Shown: in pieces, positions 32,347 through 42,765 of the stretch
How positions within the stretch are numbered: the stretch's first letter is position 1
How the letters are laid out: each line of letters begins with the position of its first letter
Position numbers and translations under genes: made by a program
Assembly (NCBI RefSeq): GCF_027943255.1
Contig: NC_072896.1
Location: 45,720,501 to 45,784,500, forward strand
Source: Anastrepha obliqua
Lineage: Eukaryota; Arthropoda; Insecta; Diptera; Tephritidae
Length of the DNA: 64,000 nucleotides
Direction of reading: 5' to 3'
The notes under the pieces: model-generated
What the model was told of the DNA's origin: nothing
The model's database searches: none
The model's input: the letters and a program-made list of their open reading frames with translations, nothing else

Positions 32347-32394
32347 GCAAGCACTTAGTAGCCAGAAATATTTCAGCAAAAGCTAGTATTAATT

Positions 32395-33213
32395 GCACAT
32401 GGAACGATTTTTTAGCGAAGCCATCCATTTCATTAAAGTCAAAATGGAAGCTGTTCCAAGCGGTATTCAGAGCGATACAAACCTACGCAGCGCAAGTTTG
32501 GGGTATGCCTTATTTGATGAAGTAACGTTACTTCATTCAAAGAATCCTCAAACTACCCGAGTTCACCCCGAATTATGCAATAACACTAGAAATTAATTTA
32601 GAAGATAGCCACATTTTTGCTTTAGAACTACAAATGAAGTATATCTGCAACAGACTACCACAAAAGCAACAGACTCCCCAAGAAACTCACAAAAGCTAAC
32701 ACAAGGCATCTTAAGTAAAAATGTGTTTTGGCTCAAGCATCTGAACGACAGGGGAATGGAGTTTGGTCTGAAGTTTGAAGAAAACATCACCGCTATCGAC
32801 TGACAAGATCGCTGTGTGCAACTTCTTACTAAAATGAAAACAAAAGATCTCAACATGGCAAGGCAAAAAGCACAGTCAAGCGCGACGCGAATTTGTAAAT
32901 ATTTAGACTACTCAAAAGAGGAATCATATATTAAAGAAGATATGCGACTAGCTGACATTACAACAATTTTCAAAGCAAGATGTAGTTTATTAAAGCTAAA
33001 TGCACGTATGGATATACCCAGAAAATATGCCCCCTCTGCAATTTAAACGAGGAAGAAGATATGCAGCACTTCTTGGGAAGATCTCCGGTACTGAACGAGA
33101 TCAGAACAAGATACCTAAACGCAGCGAAACAAAATGAAGTATAGTAGAAGTAATAGATATACTTAATAGCCGCAATTGGAAAAGACTAACTTGCTTTATA
33201 TACTCAGAAAAAA
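32395..33213 (+). pseudogene. C-terminal half of a LINE polyprotein
   Basis: Frameshifted + strand reading: KLFQAVFRAIQTYAAQVWG (thumb/connection of a LINE RT), YFIQRILKLPEFTPNYAI, LEINLEDSHIFALELQMKYI, a middle region (KNVFWLKHLNDRGMEF, DLNMARQKAQSSATRICKYL), ITTIFKARCSLLKLNARM and a terminal C-x2-C...H zinc-finger-like motif CPLCNLNEEEDMQHFLG. This pattern is common in insect LINEs of the CR1/Jockey neighbourhood; clade not fixed. It ends with a short A-run at 33208-33213, directly against Tc1 transposase sequence, so it probably inserted into that Tc1 element. Confidence 0.7.
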
Positions 33214-33447
33214 TCTATTTGGCTTAGAGTTAAGCAATTTTTTAGTCATATTTGAACTCAAATTTCGCCATTCCTGTTGGAGTACCTCTTTTAATTGAGT
33301 TGTGCTAGTTATGTTAATTTCAACGACACGTCCACCAAGTTCATCTCACAAATGATCGATGGGATTCAAGTCTGGAGTTTCTGATGGTGTGGGAAGAATG
33401 TGAGGCGCATTATGTATGAACCAATGCACATCGAGGGCAGCATGTTT

Positions 33448-34457
33448 TATTTTTTTGTTTGTTTTTTTTTTTTTTTGGTATGCGGACGTTGGAGGTGGAA
33501 TCTTCTAAAGATACTTATGAGCCGACTCATACGTATGCCCGATTCACGTGCGATATTCCCCGGCTCTTTTGAACTGAGTTTCGTAGTGCCTGCGGACTAA
33601 ACCACCCCATCGCCTCGCTGTTCTGCTCTTTTCCCTCGGTATTACCAGTTAAGATATTCCTTCGAGGGGGCAGGATGTGTTTATTCACTAATTTGTCTGT
33701 GTTCGTTGTCATCATGTCTCAGCCTTCGCATAATTGTTGAGGCTACGTTACAACCATAGTTCCACGTTTCTTCAGATTCTAGGATATATTGTACTAGGCT
33801 AGCAGCTGTTATGCTCTCGCCGATATTTGATCGCCACATGCTTCGTTCCCCATCAAATCTAGAGAACTCCAACAGAGCACGCTCAGGCGTTTCATGTTTT
33901 TCTTGGCAGTATAGGCAAAATGGGGAGTCTGTGTGCTTGTATTTGTACAAATATTGCCTGAAACAGCCATGCTGAGTTAAAAACTGTGTCAGCACGAAGG
34001 TAACGTTTCCATATGTTCTCCGGATCCATTTCTGTATGTCGGGAATCATAGTGAAAGTGGTTCTTCTCTTCCCACTATCGTTCCACTTGGTCTGCCAGTT
34101 TTGCAGAGCGGTATCATCGATTCTCTGTAGGGCGCCCCTCAGTGAGGCTTTGTCACCAGATACCCACGCGTTTTTGCATGCTGGTATTTTTGTTTTATGC
34201 ATTTTACCTTTATATCGAGGGCGACTCTGCCTGCTATTACCACTGCTGTTTCGTCAGATATGGTTTTATAGCCTCTAATGATTCTGACATTGCATAATCT
34301 GTACACCTGCTTAGCCTGTCTCAAATAGCTGGGATCTTTCACTACGTCGCCCCACACTTCCACAGCGTAAAACAGGATCGAGTTGCAGACGCTTGCTAAC
34401 AATGCTCTCATTTATTGCCTTGGTCCACCCACATTGGGCATCAGTCGCGATAAAGCC
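33448..34457 (-). mobile_element. R1-clade-like LINE inserted in the Tc1 element
   Basis: About 1.0 kb, 5'-truncated, reverse strand, with a poly(A) tail (T-run 33448-33478 on +). It encodes the C-terminal part of an R1-type ORF2: LSRLMPNVGGPRQ, RALLASVCNSILFYAVEVWGD, ETAVVIAGRVALDIK, NWQTKWNDSGKRRTTFTMIP, TQFLTQHGCFRQYLYKY and a zinc-finger-like CLYCQEKHETPERALLEFSRF. Flanked by a 13-bp near-perfect duplication (GGGCAGCATGTTT 33435-33447, GGGCAGTATGCTT 34458-34470). The longest intact frame is 33681-34202; one frameshift near 34200. A clear target-primed insertion. Confidence 0.88.
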
Positions 34458-34905
34458 GGGCAGTATGCTTGGGCTCATGTTAATGAAAATAGAAGTTATT
34501 TCCAACACATAGTTTTTGCGCACTTTTTCATGCAAATTTTCTTTTAAATTATTAAGCTGGCATACATATTCACACCATTACACTCCCGCCACCATGACGC
34601 ACTGTACTTACTGTATTGCTTTTATTGAATTCGGTATTGGGTTTTCTCCAGACAGGAATCCTTCCATCCGTTAGAAAAATGTTGAACTCACTCGCGTCGC
34701 CACAAATAACGTTGCTCCAGAAATTAATTATTTTTATTGACTTTGCTGATGAGTGGTTTGCTTCGAGCCAGTCACGAGTTTTACCCGGCACGTTTCAATG
34801 CCCTGCGACCTTTTTTCGGAGCGACTACGTTACTAATCTATTCAAGAACTTCTGCTACCACTTGCGTTGATGTAATTTTTGGATTCTTTTTTATTTTTTT
34901 GATTA

Positions 34906-35261
34906 CAGTAGGTTCTGTTTTTATGCGGCTTTTTTTTATGCGGTTTTGAAATAGTGCGGTTTTTTTTAAATTACAAAATGCATGTCGACTTATCGGGAAT
35001 TGTACATATAAACAAGATTCTAAACCAGCTAAGCAAAAACTCATCACAGATTCATGCGGTCTATGGAACGTATCTATAGTTATAATATGGGACTAGTGCC
35101 CTTTTTTATGCGATTTTATTACATTATTTCAGATTTATGCGGTTTTAGCATTTGAAACGTATCTATAGTTTTACTATAGAACTAGTAGCTTTTTTTATGC
35201 TGTTTTTTTTTTATGCTGTTTCTTGCGGAACGTATCTACCGCATAAAAACAGAACCTACTG
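34906..35261. mobile_element. 356-bp MITE with pogo/Tigger-like ends
   Basis: Perfect terminal inverted repeats CAGTAGGTTCTGTTTTTATG followed by CGG at both ends, TA on both sides (34904-34905 and 35262-35263). No coding capacity. The interior is built of repeated TTTTTATGCGG-like pieces, and GGAACGTATCTA-type motifs recur near 35065, 35153 and 35226. A CAGT start with TA duplication suggests a pogo/Tigger relative, but no matching full element is in the window. It sits exactly at the junction of the Tc1 element and the LINE at 35271, inside the left copy of that LINE's target duplication, so it arrived after the LINE. Confidence 0.85.
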
Positions 35262-35270
35262 TATATGACG

Positions 35271-36934
35271 TAAACAGTTTGCTTCGAAATCTCGAAAAAG
35301 CAGGCTGCAAGGTTCTAGCCTATGCAGATGATATTGCTCTCTCTCAATCAATATTCTGTCAAAATGGTGCACCGAATGCGGACTAAATGCGAATCCAGCA
35401 AAGACAGATCTTGTTCTCTTCAATAGGAAACAACAATCTCCTCCACTGAAAACAATAACTTTAAAAGGGGAATCATTACTTCTATCTGATTCAGCTAAAT
35501 ATCTAGGAGTTATTCTAGATAGGAAGTTGTGTTGGAAATTAAACATCGAAAACAGATGTAAAAAAGCTTTCATAGCTCTTTATACTTGTAAGAAAGCTAT
35601 AGGCAAAACCGGGGGTTTTTCACCTCGGATTATTTATTGGATATATACCTCGATCATCAAACCGATACTCTTCTACGGTGTGGTTGTATGTAGGACAGCA
35701 CTCGAAAAACGGTGTAGAGTAGCCACAATTGATCGAGTCCAAAGAACAGCCTGCCTCCTGATAACAGGATGCTTAAGTACAGCACCTACAGGCTCTAAAT
35801 ACGTTGCTTCACTTGTACCCTATCCATCTGGCTGGCAAAGCGATTGCAGCGAAAGCAGCGACACGCATGAATGCTATATCAAAATGGAATAAGTATCTTG
35901 GCCATTCGGCCATACTGAACAGGAACACTGTTATCTCTTCCGACATAGACTATCATGTAAGTCTTCCATCACCACCCTTGCTATTCTCCTGTTCACTCCC
36001 AACTAGGGAAGAATGGAAGACAAATCTTACCGAAATCTATGGCCCTCTGATTATATATACAGATGGTTAAAACAAGACGGTAAAGTGGGATTTGGAATCT
36101 TTTCAAATTCCCCTCACATCAATCTATCATTTAGATTTCCCGACTACTGTAGTGTATTCCAAGCGGAAGTATGCGCTATCTGGTATGCTGCGAAAACTCT
36201 CTTAGAAAATAGAATATCACCGACAGTCAAGCGGCCGTTCGAGCACTCAGCTCCTCTTATACCCACTCAGATGTGGTTCGATCCTGTCTCTTATCTCTTA
36301 ACGAAATAAGTGTTCAGAATTCTGTCCAAGTTATCTGGATACCGGGTCACGGCTCACAGTGGATTCGAAGGTAACTGCAAAGCTGATGAGCTCGCAAGAG
36401 CTGGAGCTGCGCAATCAAATGTTAGTAACTTACCCACAATCCACATTCCGCTCTCAACATGTAAAATGCTCATTGATCGAGAATTTCACAGCATTGCTAA
36501 TCGGAGGTGGCGAGTGGAAACTACAATACTTGCGTTACGACCAGAGAAATCTAGCCATTCTATAATCTGAAACAGACAAAAACCCTTATAAGTCTTTCGA
36601 AACACGAACTAAGGCATATAATATCTCTTATCACCGGCCACTGCTTTTTGGGCGCTCACGCACGTCGGCTCGGGGTTCCTCAAAACGATCTATGCAGATA
36701 CTGCGAGGACTTTCGAACAATTGACAATCTTTCAGTACTCTCGAATCTGAAAATCGAATCTCTTATCAAATTCTCGAAACGAATTAATATCTTTGACCAA
36801 AATCTACAATAAAAATCTCGGTTAGGTGGGGAAATCATATAACATAATGAGCTCTAGGGCAACACAACGGACCCAACTTGCAGTCTATGTGGCACTCCGA
36901 TGCGGGGTCACCCTTAAACCAACCAACCAACCAT
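35271..36934 (+). mobile_element. 5'-truncated RNase H-bearing LINE, AACC-tailed, inserted in Tc1
   Basis: Starts inside RT (VNSLLRNLEKAG, then VLAYADDIALS with the catalytic YADD). AKYLGVILDRKLCW and IYTSIIKPILFYGVVV form the palm/thumb. After frame changes: LPTREEWKTNL and LIIYTDG (first RNase H Asp, then a stop), VFQAEVCAIWYA, ITDSQAAVRALSS, then VIWIPGHSGFEGNCKADELARAG. The tail is LITGHCFLGAHARRLGVPQNDLC...CEDF, and the 3' end is CAACCAACCAACC. Flanked by a perfect 9-bp duplication TATATGACG (35262-35270 and 36935-36943). Disrupted by at least five frameshifts or stops. Confidence 0.9.
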
Positions 36935-37303
36935 TATATGACGTTCATCACTGAGGGTCATTTTGCAAGGTCTTCCTGTATGAGGTCGTCTCTTAAGATT
37001 TGTTTCCCCTTTAAAACGATTTATTATGTTATAAATAGTAAACCGCCTTCGATTCACCATGCATCGAATTCTGCACATGATTTGCCCTCATTATGCATAT
37101 GCAAAATTATTTTTCTTTCAGCTTCAGTTGTGTCTGATTGTTCCCGACCTAAGTATGATGTAATAGCAACGCGAAAGCAAGACTTGAAATGACCAAATAA
37201 GTTGAGTTTTGAATGATCGTATTCATAACGGGACTTATTTGAAAGCATAGGTTGCTTTGTTAGAAAAATGAAATCTGTTACAATAAAATCTAACTTTCAT
37301 ACT

Positions 37304-37490
37304 TTGTGTGAATAATTTTGTCGCATGTTTTCGTCAATATTTTATTTATGGAGTAAAGTTTTGTTAAGTTTATGTTAGTTTTAAATAAACAATAAATTTG
37401 AGTATTTTTCTTAGAATAACATTTTTAATTACATTAATTTTTTCTTGACTCCAAAATTAGTTGTTGTGTGAATAATTTTGTCCGTGTGTG
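37304..37490 (-). repeat. IR/DR-type terminal repeat of the Tc1 element
   Basis: TTGTGTGAATAATTTTGTC occurs at 37304-37322 and again at 37464-37482, 160 bp apart in the same orientation. The outer copy is followed by CGTGTGTG and then TA, where the element ends (37490). Two transposase-binding-site-like direct repeats within one long terminal repeat are the known IR/DR arrangement of several Tc1 relatives. Confidence 0.75.
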
Positions 37491-37614
37491 TACATAAATT
37501 TTTAAATATTTCAAAATAATAATAAAATATATAAAGTAACAAACTCATAATGATTACGGTACTAGCCAGCATTCTTACAAGAAATAACTGTAAATAGCTA
37601 GCGCAAAGGCACAA

Positions 37615-38390
37615 TGTGACTATCTTTAGAGAAGTTTATATTTACTCCGATAGCCAAGCGGTGATTAAATCTCTTGGTGGAGTTGTCACTATCTCCCTGA
37701 TTGTTCGCAAATGCCTGGCATCCCTGAACGAGATGGCCGCATCCATTTGATATGGGTGCCAGGGCATAGTGACATACCAGGGAATTGTAAGGCAGGCAAA
37801 TTAGTGAGAGAGGGCACTACCACTCGCCTCTCTCTTGGTATGGAGATTGTAGGCATACCCCTCTTAAACTACAAACTGAGTGGTGCAAGTAACATTGTCA
37901 TTTCGAAATGGAAGTGGGTTGATGTTTGGCATGCACCGCTACAAAAAGAAAATTTGTCAAAATGGGATGTCAGGCGCTCAAAGGCATGTAATCGGTCATG
38001 GAAAATCGTCTCTATGTTAGTTTCTTGGATCAAAGGCCACTGCCTCCTAGGTCGACATGCTCAAAGATTGAACGTACCTCATTTCGACTATTCAAGCAGC
38101 TGCAAGAATGAAGAGGAGGAGGAAGAGTCTGTAAGAAATCTTCTTTACCCTTGTCCTGCTTGACATGTCACTAGGTTCAGATACTTTGGCTCATCGTTCT
38201 TCAATGATACCGATGACCTTAGGGATATACTTATGTAAGTGTCAGCCGGCTCAATGGGCCTGTACTTAAAACAAAATGGTTTCACCAGGAGTAGTAAGAA
38301 AACTGCTACTGTGGTATTACAATGGATCGGCATCGGTCTAAGTGCGTTGGTTTGAAGGTCGATTGCCACTTCTACCTACCTACCTACTTT
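37615..38390 (+). mobile_element. LINE RNase H region and 3' end, ACCT-tailed
   Basis: The + strand reads IYSDSQAVIKSLGG (catalytic Asp), then in 37711-38163 HLIWVPGHSDIPGNCKAGKL. The usual ADEL is AGKL here, so the last catalytic Asp is Gly. Then WIKGHCLLGRHAQRLNVPHFDY, and CKNEEEEEESVRNLLYPCPA as the degenerate zinc-finger-like end. A 3' UTR of about 200 bp follows, ending CTACCTACCTACCTACTTTG near 38373-38391. RT and the first half of RNase H are missing. The 150-codon open frame is the most intact part. Confidence 0.82.
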
Positions 38391-38639
38391 GCACGGAAAT
38401 GTACATGAGTGTACGAGTAAGTGTAGAGTTTTTACCCTGTATTGTAAATATTTTCTTGCGTGTGTTTTATTGCTATGCCATTACACGCATTATAACTTTA
38501 CTTGCACCTTGCGAGAGTTTTGCAGAATCCCTTTACTGTAGCTTTGAATTAAAATACTTTACTACGTTAAGGGCAAAAGCGTTAGTGCAAATCAAAACAT
38601 GAAGGGCAATATGTACAACAGAATTATAGGAGAATAATT
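38391..38639. other. Short unassigned stretch
   Basis: No recognised feature. Confidence 0.4.
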
Positions 38640-38800
38640 CCGAAGAAGGCTGTACTGACAATTTTCCTTTGCTATTTGTCATGGGAAGCACTGCTCGCGG
38701 CTGGCTAATTAGTGATAATTACATAAAAGAACTCGAATGACCGGCGAGAAGCGCAGACCTAAACCCAATAGAAAATTTATTAAGCTTTGCAAAATAAAAA
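38640..38800 (+). pseudogene. Tc1-like transposase C-terminal fragment
   Basis: The + strand reads ARGWLISDNYIKELE, a stop, then PARSADLNPIENLLSF: the segment around the third catalytic residue (Glu) of DD34E Tc1 transposases, normally WPxxSPDLNPIENLW. About 40 codons are recognisable. A TTGTGGCACAAATTAAATGA sequence near 39175 could be a decayed Tc1 end, but I could not pair it. Confidence 0.6.
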
Positions 38801-39523
38801 AAATACAGAAGGAGTACGAAAATATCGTTGGTGGAATCGGTTTGCTTGGAAAATGGTTGCAGTTCTTTGTACAGGAAAGATTCTGAATGAGTTTCTTCTT
38901 TGGTTTTTGAAGAGGCTTTTTTTCACACAAGCGCCCCCTTTCAGTTTATGCTTTACCCGGATGGAGTACGGTTTTTCCGAGAGGCTTCTGCCTAGAGACA
39001 TATAATATTTATCGCTGTTATGTCTCTGCATTCATTTTACATTGGGTTTTTAGCTTTTTCCTTAAGCACACCTTCATCCGCAAGGTTAAAATATGCAATC
39101 ATTCACTTGTACAGAAAGTTGTTGAAATAACCGCGGGAGCTCACACATCCGATCAGTTGTTATGAAATGTTTAGTTGTGGCACAAATTAAATGAACGACA
39201 GCACAAATATGCTTGTTTGCTGCATGTTATGTGTATATTGTATACATACACATACATATATGTACATATGTAGATATTGGGAGTGCACTGCAGTCAAACC
39301 TACAACTTCGGAACTAGTGAATCACCAGTTCGTTTTGTTTTGGATGTGTTTGAAAATATTAATATAAAATTAACAAAAATTATAGAGAAGAATCTTTTTA
39401 AGATAATAAATTGAAATAAAACCAGAAATATAGTGATAATTACAAATTTTTATGGATCCACCCACGTCTAAAAGCTTGATAGTGTTTGCCCATCAGTACG
39501 AGTAGAATTGGCTACGAAACAAA
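38801..39523. other. No recognised feature
   Basis: AT-rich; includes TACATA/TATG simple-repeat sequence at about 39240-39275. Overlapping ORFs here have no motif. Confidence 0.4.
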
Positions 39524-39525
39524 TA

Positions 39526-40025
39526 TAGGGTTTTTCAGTAAGAGCGCTTCAACTTTTGAACTTTTTTGAATAAAACACAAACGGTTTGACTTTTTTAACT
39601 AATTTTTTTTTTTATTATCGAGTTTGAACATATACATTTAAGTATGAAATTCGATTTCTTTTGCATGACCACCGCGTGCACGTTTTACGAAGTCCAATCG
39701 TTGAACCCAATTTTCGACCACTCTTTTGCATAAATCGGCCGAAATTCCAGCAATTTCGCGTTCAATATTGGCTCTGAGCTCACAAATCGTCGCCGGCTTG
39801 TTACTGTAGACCAATGACTTCACATAACCCCAAAACGGGACGGCTTGTTAAATGGACCGTAAAATGGCCGTAATGCTCTTAAAGTAGCAGCAACAGAACG
39901 ATTATTTTCATAAAAAATTTGCACGATTTGCAATCGTTGCTCAAGTGTGTAGCGTTCCATGATGAAATGTATACTAATGAAGTTTTATCGGAAAAAAGTT
40001 GAAGCGCACCTATTAAAAAACCCTA
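39526..40025 (-). mobile_element. 500-bp non-autonomous DD41D mariner (HTH tip fused to C-terminus)
   Basis: Flanked by TA (39524-39525 and 40026-40027), termini TAGGGTTTTTCAGTAAGAGC and TAGGGTTTTTTAATAGGTGC, both followed by GCTTCAAC or similar. On the reverse strand the transposase tip (MERYTLEQRLQIVQIFYENN, then RSVAATLRALRPF) is joined by a large internal deletion to the C-terminal block (SLVYSNKPATICELRANIERE, VQRLDFVKRARG). All catalytic residues are gone. This is a third DD41D terminal-repeat family in the window. Confidence 0.9.
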
Positions 40026-40027
40026 TA

Positions 40028-40664
40028 CCTGTAGTGAGCGCATTCGGGCCTGGTTATCCAAGTCATTGTTGACAGATATAATTTCAGGTAGCAGATTAAG
40101 ACTAAGCTTACTTGGAAATCACCTTTAACATCGCCAAAAATGTCAGTATTTAAATCCATCAGAGAATTTAAATTGATATATAAAACTCTCTCGCAGTGAA
40201 GAAAATGTACACTTTATAAGTGTCTCGTCATACGCGTTTCATTGCAAGATGCAGAGTTATTAACAATAATAATGTAATGAAGCGGGCCTTGGAGTATTGG
40301 AGTTCGCTCTGGTTTGTGTAGGCTAAAAGCTTAAAGTAGCCATACCGGATGAGATCTTGGTGCGACTAGAACAGGTTTTCTATGGTTTCTTGTGTAGTAA
40401 GCTATTGAAGGTGTTAACAAAATAGGTGCACCAGCTTACCGTCCAGCCCGGTGCGAACCTTACTGCGCCAGAAGACGTGGCCAGCACATACAGAAAGTCG
40501 CAGGATTTTTCTATAGGTGGTGATGTGGTCGTAATTATGCCCTGTTTTGGCTTTAATTCGACACATGCGTACACACTATGTAGCTCCACGAAGGGGAATA
40601 TTTTATTCCAAAATTGATTGAGCCGAAGCGATGCGTGGGTGAGTTTACTAGTGATATGTATATA
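40028..40664. other. No recognised feature
   Basis: No TE or gene motif recognised. Confidence 0.4.
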
Positions 40665-41545
40665 AGGTAGGTAGGTAGGTAGGTTTGGCAGCCGCATCGC
40701 ACATAGAGACAACGATGCCACTTAGACCACGAAATGGGTCCGTTGTGAACCTCGGGGGCTGAGCTACGTTTCCCTCTCCATATTAAACCATCCTGTGCTT
40801 TCGACAAAGCGTAAAAGGTTGTTCATACCTAAAATGTATAGATTATCTACATTCGTTAAGAAGTAGGATTTTAAAAATCGGTTACTGCTTCTGGCTAGAG
40901 CTGGGCATGTGCAAAAAAGGTGTTGAATTGTTTCCAACTCCTCCTCATTTCTGCAGCTACGACAGAAATCATTCGTGTAAACGCCTAATCTCTTTGCATG
41001 ATTTCCTATGAGACAATGTCCTGTGAGGTCCCTTACTAAGGTCCTGATTTGAAGTCTATTCAGTTTTATGATACTCTTGGACAGACGTAAATTTATTCTT
41101 GGCCATGTTTGCCTAGAAATTTCACAGGTTTAACGCTAATCCATCTTTGATTTGCAGACCTGATTAATGCGTCCTTAAAGAGAAGCTTACAAGTTGCGAG
41201 AGGTATCTCCATAAAATTACTTATGTCTGGCAAACAGGCACCTTTACTTGCAAGTTGGTCTGCCCTACAGTTCCCTGGTATATCTCTGTGGCCTGGAACC
41301 CAGCATAAGATTATACGATATTGTTTGGCCATCTCATTTAGAGATTGGCGACAACGTAAGACACTCCTTGATGTTGTTTGGAATACATCCAGGGCTCGTA
41401 GGGCAGCTTGGCTGTCTGATAGAATGCAGATATCCGTTGATGATATTGATATGTATATAAAAACTTATAAAAATGTGCCTATTACCTGTAAACAACAGAT
41501 TTCTTCAGCTATACGAGAAATTGCGTAACCTTCCTAACTTAATGT
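40665..41545 (-). mobile_element. LINE RNase H region and 3' end, ACCT-tailed
   Basis: Reverse strand. From 41540: ICILSDSQAALRALDVFQTTS (catalytic Asp) then, in frame at 41332-41093, MAKQYRIILCWVPGHRDIPGNC, RADQLASKGA (last catalytic Asp), IPLATCKLLFKDALI, and SANQRWISVKPVKFLG. Past a frameshift a degraded C-terminus and 3' UTR lead to the CCTACCTACCTACCTAC tail (40682-40665 region). A 5'-truncated dead copy, closely similar in layout to 37615-38390. Confidence 0.82.
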
Positions 41546-41899
41546 TAGGTGAGGATAAATGACTGCCGAAGCAATGGCCCACTTGAACAAAGAATTAAAT
41601 TCGTCCATTGTGATGCCATACAGAAGAAAAACCCGTCAGGCGGGAAAAAGGAAGAAAGGGCTTTGGATTGGAGAATGACGACCAAACAGTGGATAATTAC
41701 CATTGCGCTACTGCTTCAAGCTGCTGATGAAGTTCATCTGGTGTGTAATATTTAAAACACAGCAGGTGCAGCAAAAAAATTAGAACCCAGTTGTATCTTA
41801 GTCCAACGAGAGCAAGGTAGCTGAGGAGAAAGTGCTGAGATGATTCTACCACATTTTCTAAATAGCTTCTGTAGAAAGGACTTCAGGTAATAACTAGTC
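41546..41899. other. No recognised feature
   Basis: Stretch between two LINE fragments on the reverse strand. No recognisable reading frame. Confidence 0.4.
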
Positions 41900-42195
41900 T
41901 CACCGCATGGATACCTAACGAACATTGCCCATTTCCACTCCTCCCTCGAGGGAATATGAATGGAAAAAGTACCGCTCGGGCCCAGCTTGGGTGTACATTG
42001 ATCAAGCCCCATGGGGATGAAATCTAAGTTCGAAGAATACACACCACAGCCTGAGACACACAATAGATAGTGGTGACAAATTGTTTTACATGGGATGAAA
42101 CGCAATGTGGCATATCTTAGGGCGCCACTTTTGGAGTGCAATTTATGTGAAGGAATTCTGAATGAAGTTTGAAGTTTTTTTGATTTGAAACGCAC
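41900..42195 (-). pseudogene. Fragment of the LINE linker between RT and RNase H
   Basis: Reverse-strand ORF with LDFIPMGLDQCTPKLGP and IPSREEWKWAMFVRYPCGET, matching the linker in 18190-19370 (TDYIVPMVTFNRN and LPSKEEWNKGF) that precedes RNase H. Neither RT motifs nor RNase H acidic residues are visible. It may be an upstream remnant of the copy at 40665-41545, separated by decayed sequence. Confidence 0.45.
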
Positions 42196-42309
42196 TATTG
42201 GTGCTGTAATAATGATTTGAATTCACGTAAGAACCAAATATGTTCCTTTTCCAAATCACGGATTTCCGGTATTATTCTGAAAAACAGTTAAAAAAAAACT
42301 AACTCTCTC

Positions 42310-42765
42310 CAAGGCTCTCATCATGCCCGTCCTAAAGTTTGACGCAGAAGCGTGGACGATGACTACATCCGATGAAGCGACGCTTGGAGTATTTGAAAGA
42401 AAGATTCTGCGGAAGATCTTTGAACTTTTGTACGTTGGCAACGGCGAATATCGCAGACGATGGAACGATGAGCTGTATGAGCTTTACGACGACTTAGACA
42501 TAGCGCAGCGAATTAAGATCCAGCGGCTACGTTGGCTAAGTGATGTCGTCCGAATGGATACAAACATTCCGGCTTTATAAGTATTCGATGCGGTACCAGC
42601 TGGTGGTAGCAGAGGAAGAGGAAGGCCTCCTCTGCGTAGGAAAGATCAGGAGGAGAAGGACTTGGTTTCACTTGGTGTGTCCAACTGGCGTCGGTTAGCA
42701 CGAGAAAGAAACGATTGGTGCGATTTGAAGGTGTTAAATAATCAGCAATCGGAAACATAATTCTG
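42310..42765 (+). pseudogene. C-terminal part of an RTE-like LINE polymerase
   Basis: The + strand reads IMPVLKFDAEAWTMTTSDEA, TLGVFERKILRKIFEL, RRWNDELYELYDDLDIAQ, RIKIQRLRWLSDVVRMD, a stop, then GGSRGRGRPPLRRKDQ and VSLGVSNWRRLARERNDW. The same region of the larger element at 57545-59200 reads AALGMFE, NHELYEPYVDIDVVQ and IQRLRWLGHVVRMDEE, so both belong to one family. 5'-truncated with one stop. Confidence 0.8.

Larger units (their letters stand above)
33214..37490 (-). mobile_element. Tc1-like element split by three later insertions
   Basis: One DD34E-type Tc1 element in three pieces on the reverse strand. Piece 1 (37490-36944): 5' terminal repeat with two direct repeats, then LGREQSDTTEAERKIILHMH, GKSCAE and FKGKQILRDDLIQ, ending at the codons for DERHI. 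Piece 2 (34903-34458): resumes IKKIKKNPKITSTQVVAEVL, NFWSNVICGDASEFNIFLTDG, VWRKPNTEF, VRHGGGSVMVW, ending near PKHTAR. Piece 3 (33447-33214): DVHWFIHNAPHI, ETPDLNPIDHL, DELGGRVVEINITS. The joins keep the reading: the split at 36943/34903 reconnects in frame, and the other join overlaps by its target duplication. The 3' terminal repeat is missing. Confidence 0.85.

Noticed and set aside
36910..36930. AACC microsatellite as an independent simple repeat
   Set aside because: It ends exactly at the LINE target-site duplication, so it is the LINE tail.
39230..39280. TATA-rich promoter
   Set aside because: TACATA/TATG simple-repeat sequence with no adjacent gene; no support for a promoter.
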